Assembly (NCBI GenBank): GCA_004193555.1
Contig: RPGP01000029.1
Location: 100,093-140,975, forward strand
DNA from: Desulfobacteraceae bacterium Eth-SRB1
GTDB lineage: Bacteria > Desulfobacterota > Desulfobacteria > Desulfobacterales > ETH-SRB1
DNA length: 40,883 bases
Reading direction: 5' to 3'
Part shown: positions 24,980 through 35,192 of the stretch, in pieces
Layout of the letters: each line of letters opens with the position of its first letter
Numbering within the stretch: position 1 is the stretch's first letter
Translations under genes and position numbers: made by a program
The notes under the pieces: model-generated
What the model was told of the DNA's origin: nothing
What the model saw: the letters and a program-made list of their open reading frames with translations, nothing else
The model's database searches: none

Positions 24980-27900
24980 AAAAAGATTTTTAGATGCCGG
25001 AATTAATCTAAACCCGAAATTTTGCATTTTATAAATATAAAGGCCGTCCACTTTGAAATAACCGTCTGCTATAATTGTAGGGACAGGCGATTCCTGGACG
25101 CTCGTTATTACGGCTTCGACTTCAATTATTTTGTTCTCCGGGATAACCTGGCCGCGATAGATCCAGTTGTGCTGTTTTTTTGTTATCAATTCAAATTTAT
25201 GTGTGTCCACAAGATGGCTCCAGCGGTCAAGAGCCGCAAACTGGATAAGCTGCAGAAATGATTCTATCCCAAGAGAACCGGGGCATACCGGGTCCTGATA
25301 AAAATGCGCCTTGAAAAACCATTCATCCGGGTTTACCTGCTTTATGCCGCGGATAAAGCCTAACCCTTTTTCGCCTCCGTCAGGCAGGTAAACATCGATT
25401 TTATCGATCATGCGCAGAGCATTTGAAGGTATTGTCAGGCAAGGGGCCGTGGCTATGTCAGGATCGTCCGGTGTTAAAGGGGCCTTATCTTCAAACAGAT
25501 GTGAACTGCTTTTTTTGATTTCTTTTGTTGATGGCCTGTATGCCTGTTTTGCGGCATCGGCAATGCCGACCTGCCGGCTCAGCGCTTCATTTGAGAAAAA
25601 GCCGAAATTCGTGCCGCCTTCATAAATTATTTTATCACCCTGAAGTATTTGAAAGTCAAATTCTTCTATTATCATGTCTCCGGCTTCAGATACTTTTTTC
25701 ATTCTGGAGCGCATAGTAAGGGTTTTTGTTTCCGGCAAAACGCCGGCATGTAAAACAGCATTGCCTCCCAGGTTTCTGAATTTGAGATCCTTATTGCTTT
25801 TCAGGGCAGATCCCGCATATGCCGCAAGCCAGCCACAGGGCTGAAGCGCTATTTCAAGGAGTATGCAAAACGGCATTGAAGGGCTGAGGTTTGCTTTGAA
25901 ATACCATGCATCAGGAGGCACGTCATATTCTGCTTCTATCCATCCGTCAGCTTTTAAGACCAAGGCTTCCGGTTCTATGGAAACTATCCTGTCCATAAAT
26001 AAATATGGCGGTCCCGGCAGCCTTGCGACACGCCTTTCTTCATCAAAGATTTTATAATGCTCTCCGAATGCTCTGGAAGGTTTTCCAATGGAAAATTCCA
26101 GTATTCTGTCATGGTCAAACAGGGTCTTTTTTGATGGCTTTCTTTTCTTGTCCCAGAAAGATATAATTTCTTCTCCGGTTATTCCGGTCATTTTCATTGA
26201 CATGTCTTTAAAGAGCACAATTTTATCGCCGTCGGCATACATCAGAGCATCTGCAATCACATAAGGTTCGGGATTATACCCGATCTCCTTTATTTCTATT
26301 TCATATATAACATGTTTTGTATTCGGTGTTACCGGCCCGCGGCATTTCAGTATGCTTTCAACCCCTGTGACCGGTTCACAGCATACGCCCGGTTTGTCAG
26401 TTATCCATCCTGTGCGCTGGATAAAAATCCTCAGCGCATGAGCGCAGCATTCATACATAAGGGTTCCGGGCATTACCAAGTCATCCATGAAGTGACAGGT
26501 AAGAAACCAGTCGTCAGGATGTATGTCCGCCTCTGCCTTGATCATGCCGAGCCCGTAACGCCCGCCTGCTGGATCAAAAACCAGGACACGGTCAATCAGT
26601 TTCATCCGTCCTCCGGGAAGTCTGAGCGACTCAGTTAGATTTATTCCTTTAAAATGGGGGCCAAAACATCCTGCAAGATTTCCGGCTCTTAACGCATTAA
26701 GAGCCTCATCATCGTAGCTTTCAACAGAAACCGGAACGAGCTCTTTCCAGTCATCATTTCTTATACCCTTCGCTGCCCTGGTATCTTCTTCGGTTAAGAT
26801 TATCCCGCCTGAATTTTTAACCTCTTCGGCAGTAAAAAAACCTGCGCATCCATTAGACATGCTGATTAGATGGGAATCGCCGATAAACCCTTCGAAGTTA
26901 AAGAAGAAAAGGTATGTATTCCCCTGGCGCACGAACTTTTCGATATTGATTATGTATCTGATAACATCGCCGGGCCGCGGCAGATCGCGGTGAAATATTA
27001 CAGAAGCATCAAGGAGCCTGTATGTTCTTTTGCCTTTTACGGCAAGGTCTATGCCAAGGTAGGAGCAAAGGAAAAGATCAGCCTGTCCGGCTTCAACCGA
27101 TATGCATACCGGGGCGCGGCCGCCGTCGAGATACCATGCTCCGGGCAATACGTCGTGCTCTGTCACCACCTGGCCGGAGCTTAGCGAACCTTTTTCACCT
27201 TCTACTGAAATAATCCTGTCCACAAGCATAAGCGGTTCATCCGGCAGACGCACCCTTGCCTTATATGTATCGATTATTGCAAACTCAGGACCGAGAACAT
27301 TGGAGACAGATCCTGTGGCAAATTCCATGCACATCTCGCGGGAAAAAGCAGGCGCCGGGGATGAAGTGAGACTGTATGCTTCATCACTGCTGGTTGAAAT
27401 CATGGTTTCAAGTAACTGTGTCTGCAAAGCAAATGTTTTGGCAAAGGTTTTTGTCGCATTATCTGAAAATTCCAGAAACTTCTTGTGGGCATCTGAAACA
27501 GCATCAATATTTTTATTAAAAGGCTCGATAAATTTCCGGTATGGGCCTGCGGATTCCCGCGGACTGTCGGATTCAGGAGCTGTGCTTTTGTCCGGCGGAG
27601 CAGGGGAGGGCGCTTTTCCGCCGATAATTATACTTATCTCTTCCCCGGGTTTTTGTTTGTCTTCTTCACTAATATCGCAGATGAAGGAACAACTGCCATT
27701 TAGTTTGTCCATGTCAACAGGAACCCGCTTGTTTTTTACCTTTTCCGGAATATGATCAAGGGATGCGTATTCAAAATTTTCAAGTATAACATGCATGGAG
27801 TTGCCGTCTGAAGTCATGGAGCATACGCATGCCCTGCGGGGATCGCCTTTTTTATCCCTCAGCCAGTGTTGCGGACTTGCCGGTATATGAAATGCCTGTT

Positions 27901-30529
27901 TATTCCAGATATTATTCCCCGGTTTTTTATAATTTATTAACGGAGGAATTATTTCCTGATACAGGCACAGGCCGGCTTTAACGAGTGAGGCAAGACCTGC
28001 CGCAGCTCCTGTGTGCCCGATGTTTGCTTTGACAGATCCAATGGCGCACGGCTTTTTTTGATGGGCGAAAAAATCATTAAGAGCTTCTGCTTCAATATTG
28101 TCTTCCAGGGGATGCCCGCTGCCGTGGGTTTCAACAAAACTTATGGAAGATGGAGATATACCGGCATCATTAAAGGATCGTTTCAAAGACAGAGTATAAG
28201 CCTCTTTTGGGGGAAGATTTGTTGAAATGCCTGTACAGGTTGCGCTTCCGATTCCCTTTATTACAGAGTATATCCTGTCTCCATCCTTTATCGCATCATC
28301 AAGCCGTTTCAGGATAATGGCCGCTGCTCCTTCGCCGGGCAAAGCGCCGTCTGCTGATTGATCAAAAGGATGGATTTTATTGCTTTTCGCAAAAGGTCTT
28401 ATCTGGTTTGCTGTAATGATGTTTCTTACATCACCGCAAAGATCAACTGCGCCCACAAGAAAGGCGTCGGTCTCATTCTGCTGAAGAGATCTAACCCCTG
28501 TTTCGAGCGCTTTCAGTCCGGACACCTCTTCACTTGACACCACAAAGCTCGGGCCTCCGAAACGGAATTCCCGGGCAATTCGGCTTGCTATGATTCCTCC
28601 AAGCGCGCCCAGAGTACGGGCGTTTGTCAGGGGGCGGCAGCATGAGTCTCTAAGGGATTCAAGCCAGATTGAGATCTCTTCATCATCAGGATCAAGGCCA
28701 AACTTTCCCCCCCATATTTTTATTAGATTATACAGATTCCAGCGGAGATGAAAATTTGTTGCCTCAAAATCAAAGTCCATGCCGATAACCGTTCCCATGC
28801 GCGGGCGTTTTTCTCTAAGAGGGAGGCCTGCATTTTTCATGGCATTGGCAGAGACTTTAAGCATCAATAGATGCTGCGGAAGTATATCAGGGATTTCGTT
28901 GGGAGGTATGTGTACTTCTCCATGAAAAAGAGAGAGCTTATCCATAAACCCGCCGTCAAGGAGTTTCTCCTCAATGTCGTCGCAGCCTTTCCACCTGTGT
29001 TCCGGCCTTTTGCCGATTATTGAGTTTCCCTTAAAGACGATTTTCTGAAAATCTCTCAATGATTTTAATGATCCGAAAGCCGTATCAATGCCGATTATGG
29101 CGACAAGGGGGTTGGGAGCTTTGAGTTTTGAGTTTTGAGTTTTGAGTTTTGAATTGGATGATGGACTGTATTCTTCAAGAAGCATGTGCCCATTTATTCC
29201 ACCGAACCCGAATGCGCTTACCGCTGCGCGAAGAGGTGTGTCAGGGTTTTTCCTGATCCATTCTTCCGCCTTTGTCTGTACCCTGAAGGGGCTGTTATTC
29301 AGGGGACTTCCTTTGGGAGGTTTTGTAAAATTAAGTGAAGGGGGCAGGATTTTGTGCTTTAATGCTAACAGGGTTTTTATCATTCCTGCTGCGCCCGCGC
29401 CTGTCAGAAGGTGGCCGACCATCGACTTGACAGAGCCGATGGAGCATTGTCCGGATGAGCATTTATAACTGTCCCAGAGGGATCGAAGGCTGCCTGCCTC
29501 TGTGGCATCTCCAACCGGTGTTCCAGCGCCATGGCATTCAATAAGATCTATGTCGCACGGGGACCAGCCCGCTGCTTCATAAGCGCTGCGCATGGCGCGT
29601 AACTGGCCTTCGCTGTCCGGGGCAAGAAGATTTCCTCTTATGTCATTGGAAAGCCCTGTGTCGTGGATTAAGCCATAAATATTGTCGTTATCACGTAAAG
29701 CATCATCAAGCCTTTTTAAGACAAGTATGCCCACGCCTTCTCCCACAACGAGGCCGTCTGCGCTTTCATCAAAAGGGGCGCAGCGGCCTGAAGGAGAAAG
29801 AGCCCTGAGCTGGCTGAATCCCACCTGTGTATAGAGCGACTCGGGTCTTGAAACTCCACCCGCAACCATGGCATCTGCCCGGTGCAAATGCAGTTCGTCA
29901 CATGCCAGCTTAACCGCATAAAGGGATGATGCGCATGCGGCATCGAGAGTAAAACTGCCGCCGCCAAGGCCCAGCGCTTCGGATAAAATTGCGGCAGGAA
30001 GGCTTGTTACCTTGCCTGCAAGGCATTGGTTCCGGGTAAGTGTTTTATCGCCGGAGGAAGCGGTGTGTCCAAAGAGTTTTTCTTCAAAGGATTTGCCTAA
30101 TATTTTTCTTGTGATTGAAGAAGAGGCATCGGTTGGAAGGGCAATGGCGGCAAGAATTGTTCCAACCTGTTTTTTGTTTAAGGATGAGGTTTTGCAATCC
30201 GAGAACGCCTTTATGCCGGCATGTAGAATTATATGATACAGAGGGTCAAGATCATTTAAAAGGTCTTTGTCAAGATCGATATCTTTGAGATCCTCTTTGA
30301 TCGATTTAAGTATATCCGCGCTTATCAGGCAGGCCCGCTTTGAATAGGCTTTATCCGGCATTGGATCCGGATTATACATTGCGTCAGGTTCGATGAACCA
30401 TCTTCCTTCAGGAACCTCACATGTTGAATCCACTTTGTTGATAATATTATGCCAGAATGTATCAATGTCGGGCGCTCCGGGAAATATTCCGGCCATACCG
30501 ACAACGGCGATCGGTGGTTTTTTATTCAT
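24977..30529 (-). CDS. PfaC-like polyunsaturated fatty acid/polyketide synthase (KS-CLF-DH-DH)
   Basis: 1850 residues. Residues 1-455 are an active ketosynthase with Cys199 (TLDAACASS), His333 (ECHGAGTP) and His373 (SMVGHLLTGAG). Residues ~474-920 are a second KS-like unit in which the Cys position is not Cys (SFVVSSEEVSGL) while ETHGSGHP and NIGHTGAAAG remain, so it is a chain-length factor. After a Ser/Pro linker come four hotdog units (~1080-1850) that make two FabA-like dehydratases; two retain His (WFLTCHFMDDLVMPG and WFFKAHFYQDPVCPG) and two lack it. This is the layout and near the length of PfaC (~2000). No ACP, AT or ER domain is present and no pfaA, B or D gene is nearby, so partners must be elsewhere. 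It would build unsaturated or long-chain lipids. The start has AAGGATT seven bases upstream. Confidence 0.92.
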   Translation of the reverse strand: MNKKPPIAVVGMAGIFPGAPDIDTFWHNIINKVDSTCEVPEGRWFIEPDAMYNPDPMPDKAYSKRACLISADILKSIKEDLKDIDLDKDLLNDLDPLYHIILHAGIKAFSDCKTSSLNKKQVGTILAAIALPTDASSSITRKILGKSFEEKLFGHTASSGDKTLTRNQCLAGKVTSLPAAILSEALGLGGGSFTLDAACASSLYAVKLACDELHLHRADAMVAGGVSRPESLYTQVGFSQLRALSPSGRCAPFDESADGLVVGEGVGILVLKRLDDALRDNDNIYGLIHDTGLSNDIRGNLLAPDSEGQLRAMRSAYEAAGWSPCDIDLIECHGAGTPVGDATEAGSLRSLWDSYKCSSGQCSIGSVKSMVGHLLTGAGAAGMIKTLLALKHKILPPSLNFTKPPKGSPLNNSPFRVQTKAEEWIRKNPDTPLRAAVSAFGFGGINGHMLLEEYSPSSNSKLKTQNSKLKAPNPLVAIIGIDTAFGSLKSLRDFQKIVFKGNSIIGKRPEHRWKGCDDIEEKLLDGGFMDKLSLFHGEVHIPPNEIPDILPQHLLMLKVSANAMKNAGLPLREKRPRMGTVIGMDFDFEATNFHLRWNLYNLIKIWGGKFGLDPDDEEISIWLESLRDSCCRPLTNARTLGALGGIIASRIAREFRFGGPSFVVSSEEVSGLKALETGVRSLQQNETDAFLVGAVDLCGDVRNIITANQIRPFAKSNKIHPFDQSADGALPGEGAAAIILKRLDDAIKDGDRIYSVIKGIGSATCTGISTNLPPKEAYTLSLKRSFNDAGISPSSISFVETHGSGHPLEDNIEAEALNDFFAHQKKPCAIGSVKANIGHTGAAAGLASLVKAGLCLYQEIIPPLINYKKPGNNIWNKQAFHIPASPQHWLRDKKGDPRRACVCSMTSDGNSMHVILENFEYASLDHIPEKVKNKRVPVDMDKLNGSCSFICDISEEDKQKPGEEISIIIGGKAPSPAPPDKSTAPESDSPRESAGPYRKFIEPFNKNIDAVSDAHKKFLEFSDNATKTFAKTFALQTQLLETMISTSSDEAYSLTSSPAPAFSREMCMEFATGSVSNVLGPEFAIIDTYKARVRLPDEPLMLVDRIISVEGEKGSLSSGQVVTEHDVLPGAWYLDGGRAPVCISVEAGQADLFLCSYLGIDLAVKGKRTYRLLDASVIFHRDLPRPGDVIRYIINIEKFVRQGNTYLFFFNFEGFIGDSHLISMSNGCAGFFTAEEVKNSGGIILTEEDTRAAKGIRNDDWKELVPVSVESYDDEALNALRAGNLAGCFGPHFKGINLTESLRLPGGRMKLIDRVLVFDPAGGRYGLGMIKAEADIHPDDWFLTCHFMDDLVMPGTLMYECCAHALRIFIQRTGWITDKPGVCCEPVTGVESILKCRGPVTPNTKHVIYEIEIKEIGYNPEPYVIADALMYADGDKIVLFKDMSMKMTGITGEEIISFWDKKRKPSKKTLFDHDRILEFSIGKPSRAFGEHYKIFDEERRVARLPGPPYLFMDRIVSIEPEALVLKADGWIEAEYDVPPDAWYFKANLSPSMPFCILLEIALQPCGWLAAYAGSALKSNKDLKFRNLGGNAVLHAGVLPETKTLTMRSRMKKVSEAGDMIIEEFDFQILQGDKIIYEGGTNFGFFSNEALSRQVGIADAAKQAYRPSTKEIKKSSSHLFEDKAPLTPDDPDIATAPCLTIPSNALRMIDKIDVYLPDGGEKGLGFIRGIKQVNPDEWFFKAHFYQDPVCPGSLGIESFLQLIQFAALDRWSHLVDTHKFELITKKQHNWIYRGQVIPENKIIEVEAVITSVQESPVPTIIADGYFKVDGLYIYKMQNFGFRLIPASKNLF
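29120..29154. repeat. Heptanucleotide GAGTTTT tandem repeat inside the synthase gene
   Basis: About four and a half copies of GAGTTTT occur, coding on the minus strand for the linker NSKLKTQNSKLKAPN between the ketosynthase and chain-length-factor domains (about residues 459-473). Because the unit is seven bases, gain or loss of one copy would shift the reading frame. Confidence 0.9.
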
Positions 30530-30560
30530 AGATAATCCTTTAAAAATTTATTTTGCAGCA

Positions 30561-31217
30561 TTAGCTCCGCTGTCCTTCACTCTTCCTGATGTTAGGGCAA
30601 TCTTGCTCAAACAGACAGCGGTCACATTGAGGCCTTACAGGTTTGCATCGCTCCTGCCCAAAGGCGACAAGGATTGAATTAATCTTTTTCCAGTATTTGA
30701 CGGGCAATATTTTTTGCAAAGCCTTTTCTGTGGACTCAGGGTTTTTGGTGTTCACGAAACCCCAGATATTCATGATTCGATGAACATGGGTGTCGACACA
30801 TATTGCAGGTTTGTCAAATGCCACAGATAAAACAAGGTTGGCTGTTTTTCGCCCTACTCCAGGCAGTTTTAACAGTTCATCAAGTTCAGCCGGCACCTTG
30901 TAATCATGAGGTTTTAAGGCATCCGGCAACCTGGAAAGATAGTTTGCTTTATTTTTGAAAAATCCAACCGGATGGATCAATTTACGGATTTTTTCCTCAC
31001 TCAGCCCGGCCAGCGCATGAATATCAGGAGCTTCATTAAAAAGTCTGCGGGAGGCTTTGGAAGTGGTTTCATCCTTTGTTCTTGCTGAAAGAATCGTTGC
31101 AACCAGCACTTTGAAAGGATCACGGGTCTGCACTGCAATCAGGTCAACAACCGGCGTGTGGTAACTTGCAACTTCCCGTTCCAGGGCCAGTAGAAATGAT
31201 TCAAGATTTATTGGCAT
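30561..31217 (-). CDS. nth: Endonuclease III (DNA glycosylase/AP lyase)
   Basis: 218 residues. The helix-hairpin-helix and catalytic lysine region is LLKLPGVGRKTANLVLSVAF, the catalytic aspartate is in CVDTHVHRI, and the C-terminal 4Fe-4S cluster has the family spacing C-x6-C-x2-C-x5-C (CKPVRPQCDRCLFEQDC). It removes oxidised pyrimidines from DNA. ATG 31217 follows AGGAAGG; an in-frame TTG at 31241 would overlap that site. It ends 31 bases before the PfaC-like start on the same strand and may be co-transcribed, although no functional link is expected. Confidence 0.96.
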   Translation of the reverse strand: MPINLESFLLALEREVASYHTPVVDLIAVQTRDPFKVLVATILSARTKDETTSKASRRLFNEAPDIHALAGLSEEKIRKLIHPVGFFKNKANYLSRLPDALKPHDYKVPAELDELLKLPGVGRKTANLVLSVAFDKPAICVDTHVHRIMNIWGFVNTKNPESTEKALQKILPVKYWKKINSILVAFGQERCKPVRPQCDRCLFEQDCPNIRKSEGQRS

Positions 31218-31302
31218 ATTGTCTTTTTGCCTTCCTTGCACTTAAATTCCGCTTTTAGCGGGAAACATTTTTCAAGGGTCTCGCCTGACCTCCGACAACT
31301 AT

Positions 31303-31335
31303 CAATTGAGCCACGACTCAGGCGTGGCTCAGTTG
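31303..31335. repeat. 13-bp stem hairpin upstream of nth
   Basis: CAATTGAGCCACG and CGTGGCTCAGTTG pair over 13 bases with one G-T, around a seven-base loop. It lies ~85 bases before nth in the 411-base gap 31218-31628. It could act as a terminator for plus-strand transcripts or as a repeat; no U-tract follows. Nothing else in that gap is recognised. Confidence 0.55.
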
Positions 31336-31628
31336 AAATATTATACCGATATTCGCTTCAAAAGCAAATACTTTGATGGCCGGTGTCGATAACCTTTACT
31401 TGACTGCTTTTTTCTGGTATTCTTTTTTTGTTGTTTTTAGCATCTGAGTGCCTCCTGTTTTATGTTTTGTTTTTTGGCCAAATTTTTATATAACAGGAAC
31501 CCAGATAGCTTCTTTACTTTTTTACTCAATTACGTGCAAAATTCAGGTAATACGTCTCCCCCTATAAACCTACATATAGAGTGTCAGGGTAAGAAAAACG
31601 ATAACACATAAAATAACGAGGTATCCAT

Positions 31629-32084
31629 ATGGCATCAGGATCTAAAGTTCAACAAACAGGAAGAGCTGGTGAATATTATGTGGCTGCAGAACTTAATAGA
31701 CGGGGTGCTTATGCTGTAACATTTGCAGGGAATATACCTAAAATTGATATTTTGGCAAGTAATAAAGAGCTGAAACGAACTGTAATGATTCAGGTCAAAA
31801 CACGTAGAAAAGGCACTTGGCATAGCAATAATAGAGAAGGTAAAAAAAGTAATCGAAAGCCAAACGAAACGAAATTTTGGATTTTTGTCGATATAGAAAA
31901 AGATGAAGAGCCTCCAATTTTCTACATAGTTCCTGATTGGTGAATTCGTAATGACATTCATGAAAAATGTGTCGCCTATATCAAGAAACACAAAGGCAAA
32001 CAATCATCTTCAACACATCATGGAATAGACGTTAAACGGGTCGAACGATGGAAAGATAGATGGGATATTCTCAGGATATTTTGA
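31629..32084 (+). pseudogene. PD-(D/E)XK nuclease-like protein gene with premature TGA
   Basis: From ATG 31629 (GAGG upstream) the first 104 codons give a small restriction-endonuclease-like fold: GRAGEYYVAAELNRRG, then GNIPKIDILASN (catalytic Asp) and MIQVKTRRKG (Q-V-K catalytic core). A TGA at 31941 follows PDW. The same frame continues for 46 codons (IRNDIHEKCVAYIKKHKG, ending RVERWKDRWDILRIF) to a TGA at 32082. Proteins of this kind normally run on at this point, often with PxWW, so TGG to TGA is the likely change. The catalytic core lies in the first part, so a truncated active product is possible. It lies just upstream of the restriction-modification operon. Confidence 0.65.
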
Positions 32085-32431
32085 GATTGCAGGGGGGTTG
32101 GTACAATCCATCGGTAAATCAGTAATGCGAGGCGAGAAGAAAGCAAAAGCTAAAAAAATATTCGCTAAGTTGAACTATGTATTCAGGGCGGAAGGACTCT
32201 TTCCCATTATGTTTATTCCTACACGTTTATTTCCATTTATTGGATGTTAAACGACTAAATAAGACATACAAAATTACATTTCTGTTGTCGACATTTTTTG
32301 TGTGTGGTATTTAAACGGAAAATCATATAATTGTTTGGTAGCCCTACATGGCGAACAGATTGCCAGGAAGCAGAAAGGGCGCGCGACTTCCTTGACGGTC
32401 ATAAAAAGTGAATTAAGAACTGGAGAAATAG
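32085..32431. other. Gene-free gap upstream of hsdM
   Basis: This 347-base interval is AT-rich and has no convincing reading frame. It must carry the promoter of the restriction-modification operon, but no clear hexamer pair stands out. Confidence 0.5.
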
Positions 32432-34090
32432 GTGGCAAAAGCCAAAAGGAACAACAACACCGACCTGTCTGCGTGCAACGCACAGGCAGGAGAGCCTATT
32501 GAAAAACAGCTTTGGAAAGCAGCCGATAAGCTCAGGAAAAATATTGATGCCGCAGAATACAAACACATTGTTTTAGGTTTAATATTCCTGAAGTATATTT
32601 CTGATGCCTTTGAAGAATTATTCAGCAAGCTAAAAACAGGTGAAGGCGAATATGCCGGCGCCGACCCGGAAGACAAGGACGAATACAAGGCAGAGAATGT
32701 CTTTTTTGTGCCGGAAATTGCCCGCTGGTCTTATCTGCAATCCAAAGCCAAATTGCCGGAAATCGGCAAAGAGGTTGACCATGCTATGGATGCCATTGAA
32801 AAGGACAATCCTTCGCTTCGGAACGTATTACCGAAAGTATATGCCAGAGGCAACCTCGACCCCACTAATCTTGGCGGTTTGATTGACCTTGTGGGAAACA
32901 TTGCCCTCGGTGATGCCAAAGGCCGAAGCGCTGATGTGCTGGGGCATGTGTTTGAATATTTCCTTGGTGAATTTGCTTTGGCAGAAGGCAAAAAGGGCGG
33001 CCAGTTCTATACCCCGCGAAGCGTTGTTGAATTGCTGGTGGAAATGCTGGAGCCATACAAAGGCAGGGTGCTTGACCCCTGTTGTGGTTCAGGTGGCATG
33101 TTTGTTCAGTCGGAAAAGTTTGTGGCCGACCATCAAGGCAGGCTGAACGACATTTCCATTTACGGGCAGGAAAGTAACCAGACCACCTGGCGGCTGGCAA
33201 AGATGAATCTGGCGATTCGGGGCATCGATAGTTCCCAGGTAAAATGGAACAACGAAGGCTCTTTTTTGAATGACAGTCACAAGGATTTAAAAGCCGATTA
33301 TGTGGTTGCCAACCCGCCCTTTAATGACAGCGACTGGAGCGGTGATCTCCTCCGCAAAGACGGTAGATGGAAATACGGCACGCCGCCCACCGGAAACGCC
33401 AACTATGCCTGGATACAACACTTCCTGTATCACTTAAGCCCCAGCGGACAAACAGGTTTTGTTCTGGCAAAAGGAGCCTTGACTTCAAAAACTTCCGGTG
33501 AAGGAGACATTCGCAAAGCACTGATTGAAGCCCGTTTGGTGGATTGTATTGTCAACCTGCCCGCCAAGCTCTTTTTGAATACCCAGATCCCGGCCAGCCT
33601 GTGGTTTTTGAGCCGGAATAAAGCCAATGGCAAGTTCCGCAACCGCACCGATGAAATCCTCTTTATTGATGCCCGCAATATGGGGCATTTGATCAACCGC
33701 AGAACACGGGAGTTTTCCGAAGAGGATATTGCCAAAATCTCAGGAACCTATCATGCTTGGAGGAACCAAGCACCCTCCTCTAACTCCTCCCAAAGGGCGG
33801 AGGATAAGGGCTCCTCTACCTTTGGGAGAGGCGGGGGTGAGGGTGTCTATGAAGACATCAAAGGGTTCTGTAATTCCGCCCACATTGAAAGGGTTAAGGA
33901 ACTGGATTATGTGCTGACACCGGGCAGGTATGTGGGCCTGCCGGATGATGAGGATGATTTTGATTTTACTGAGCGGTTTACCAAGTTGAAAGCAGAGTTT
34001 GAGGCTCAGTTGGTGAAGGAAGAGAAGCTGAACAGTCAGATACTGGAGAAGTTATCGAAGATTAAAATAGAGGGCAATAATGAAATTTAA
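32432..34090 (+). CDS. hsdM: Type I restriction-modification DNA methyltransferase, HsdM
   Basis: 552 residues from GTG 32432, with TGGAGA six bases upstream. The HsdM N-terminal helical domain ([20 protein letters not shown]) is followed by the N6-adenine methyltransferase core: AdoMet motif [13 protein letters not shown] and catalytic NPPFND. It methylates adenine in the target set by HsdS and is a subunit of the restriction complex. An unusual Ser/Gly-rich segment (about residues 446-472) between YHAWRN and YEDIKGF corresponds to an inserted repeat (33766-33846). The C-terminal helix overlaps the fic start by 11 bases. A second copy of an hsdM-type 3' end lies just before hsdS, so the operon has been rearranged. 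Confidence 0.95.
   Translation: MAKAKRNNNTDLSACNAQAGEPIEKQLWKAADKLRKNIDAAEYKHIVLGLIFLKYISDAFEELFSKLKTGEGEYAGADPEDKDEYKAENVFFVPEIARWSYLQSKAKLPEIGKEVDHAMDAIEKDNPSLRNVLPKVYARGNLDPTNLGGLIDLVGNIALGDAKGRSADVLGHVFEYFLGEFALAEGKKGGQFYTPRSVVELLVEMLEPYKGRVLDPCCGSGGMFVQSEKFVADHQGRLNDISIYGQESNQTTWRLAKMNLAIRGIDSSQVKWNNEGSFLNDSHKDLKADYVVANPPFNDSDWSGDLLRKDGRWKYGTPPTGNANYAWIQHFLYHLSPSGQTGFVLAKGALTSKTSGEGDIRKALIEARLVDCIVNLPAKLFLNTQIPASLWFLSRNKANGKFRNRTDEILFIDARNMGHLINRRTREFSEEDIAKISGTYHAWRNQAPSSNSSQRAEDKGSSTFGRGGGEGVYEDIKGFCNSAHIERVKELDYVLTPGRYVGLPDDEDDFDFTERFTKLKAEFEAQLVKEEKLNSQILEKLSKIKIEGNNEI
33766..33846 (+). repeat. In-frame palindromic repeat inserted in hsdM
   Basis: Imperfect palindrome built on CCTCCCAAAGG (33786-33796) and CCTTTGGGAGA (33819-33829), with flanking CACCCTCCTCTAACTC and GGCGGGGGTGAGGGT. 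It adds ~27 codons without breaking the frame. Composition is unlike the surrounding gene. Confidence 0.75.
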
Positions 34091-35156
34091 CCCAGATAAT
34101 CCATATAATGAATTACCCGATATATTGCCTGATGAGAGGTATTGGCGTTTGTTAAGTATTTATGAGCAGGCCAATAAAGCAAATAGGGCAATGGCGGAAT
34201 TGAAGGGGAGACTCTCAGCGATCCCTAATCCGGACATATTCATTAATACTTTGAGTTTGCAGGAGGCGAAGGACAGTTCATCAATTGAGAATGTTTTCAC
34301 AACCAATGATAAATTATTCAAAGCCTTCACTCTCGATTCAACGGCAGATCCACATACAAAAGAGGTGTTGAGATACGGGAAAGCATTGGTAGATGGATTT
34401 GGAGTTATAAAATCAGGAAATAAGTTTTCAGTTGAACTAATAGAGCTTATTTATAGAAATATAAAGGAGGAAAATGATGGCATTCGTGATTTTCCCGTTT
34501 ATATCGGAAATGATTACAGAAGAATTTACACGCCTCCATGTTGCAGGAATGTAATTTTAGATAAGTTGAATAATTGGATATCGGTTGCAAACTCTATATC
34601 CGATAAGATAGACCCACTTATCAAAATAGCAATCCTACACTACCAGTTTGAAGCAATCCATCCATTTAAAGACGGCAATGGGAGAACTGGCAGGGTAATC
34701 AATGTATTGCTGCTCTCTGCATACGATCTGCTGGATGATCCTGTCCTGTACCTCTCGAAATACATTAATGAAAACAAGAACGATTATTACAGGCTATTGA
34801 TGGGTGTAACCGAAAACAACAGATGGGAAGAGTGGATACTCTTTATGCTTAAGGCCATAGAAGAAACTTCAAAATATACCCTTGACAAGGTATTAACCAT
34901 TATCGAATTGTTCAATGATACGAAAGAGAAGATGCAGGGTGAAGTGCCGGATATTTATAGCTTCGAATTGCTTGAAACTTTGTTCAAGCAGGTCTATTGC
35001 AAATATTCCTTCCTTGTAGAAAATGGGATAGCATCGAGAAACACCGCAAGCAAATATCTAAATCGACTGGTAGAAATCGGAATACTTGAAAAGGAGAAGG
35101 TAGGAAACGAGTTTATCTTCAAAAACAAGGGGCTGTATGAAATATTAAAGAAGTGA
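34080..35156 (+). CDS. Fic family protein (AMPylator-type) with inhibitory helix
   Basis: 358 residues. The Fic core motif [12 protein letters not shown] (His near residue 195) is intact, so it should transfer AMP or another nucleotide moiety to a target hydroxyl. An N-terminal (S/T)xxxE(G/N) inhibitory motif, Ser66-...-Glu70-Asn71 in SSSIEN, makes it a class II, self-restrained Fic protein. The C-terminal ~80 residues resemble a winged-helix domain ([20 protein letters not shown]). It overlaps hsdM by 11 bases and so belongs to the operon. Fic genes are frequent passengers in type I loci; whether it modifies the Hsd complex or acts as a separate toxin-like effector is unknown. Confidence 0.94.
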   Translation: MKFNPDNPYNELPDILPDERYWRLLSIYEQANKANRAMAELKGRLSAIPNPDIFINTLSLQEAKDSSSIENVFTTNDKLFKAFTLDSTADPHTKEVLRYGKALVDGFGVIKSGNKFSVELIELIYRNIKEENDGIRDFPVYIGNDYRRIYTPPCCRNVILDKLNNWISVANSISDKIDPLIKIAILHYQFEAIHPFKDGNGRTGRVINVLLLSAYDLLDDPVLYLSKYINENKNDYYRLLMGVTENNRWEEWILFMLKAIEETSKYTLDKVLTIIELFNDTKEKMQGEVPDIYSFELLETLFKQVYCKYSFLVENGIASRNTASKYLNRLVEIGILEKEKVGNEFIFKNKGLYEILKK

Positions 35157-35192
35157 CAAAATGCACATGCTCTATGCATATATGTCGGGAAG

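Noticed and set aside
13003-32084. Genome-wide reassignment of TGA to Trp
   Set aside because: Several intact genes end at TGA in the normal place (for example 3682, 4920), sometimes as overlapping ATGA, so TGA is an ordinary stop here; the two broken frames are better read as nonsense mutations.
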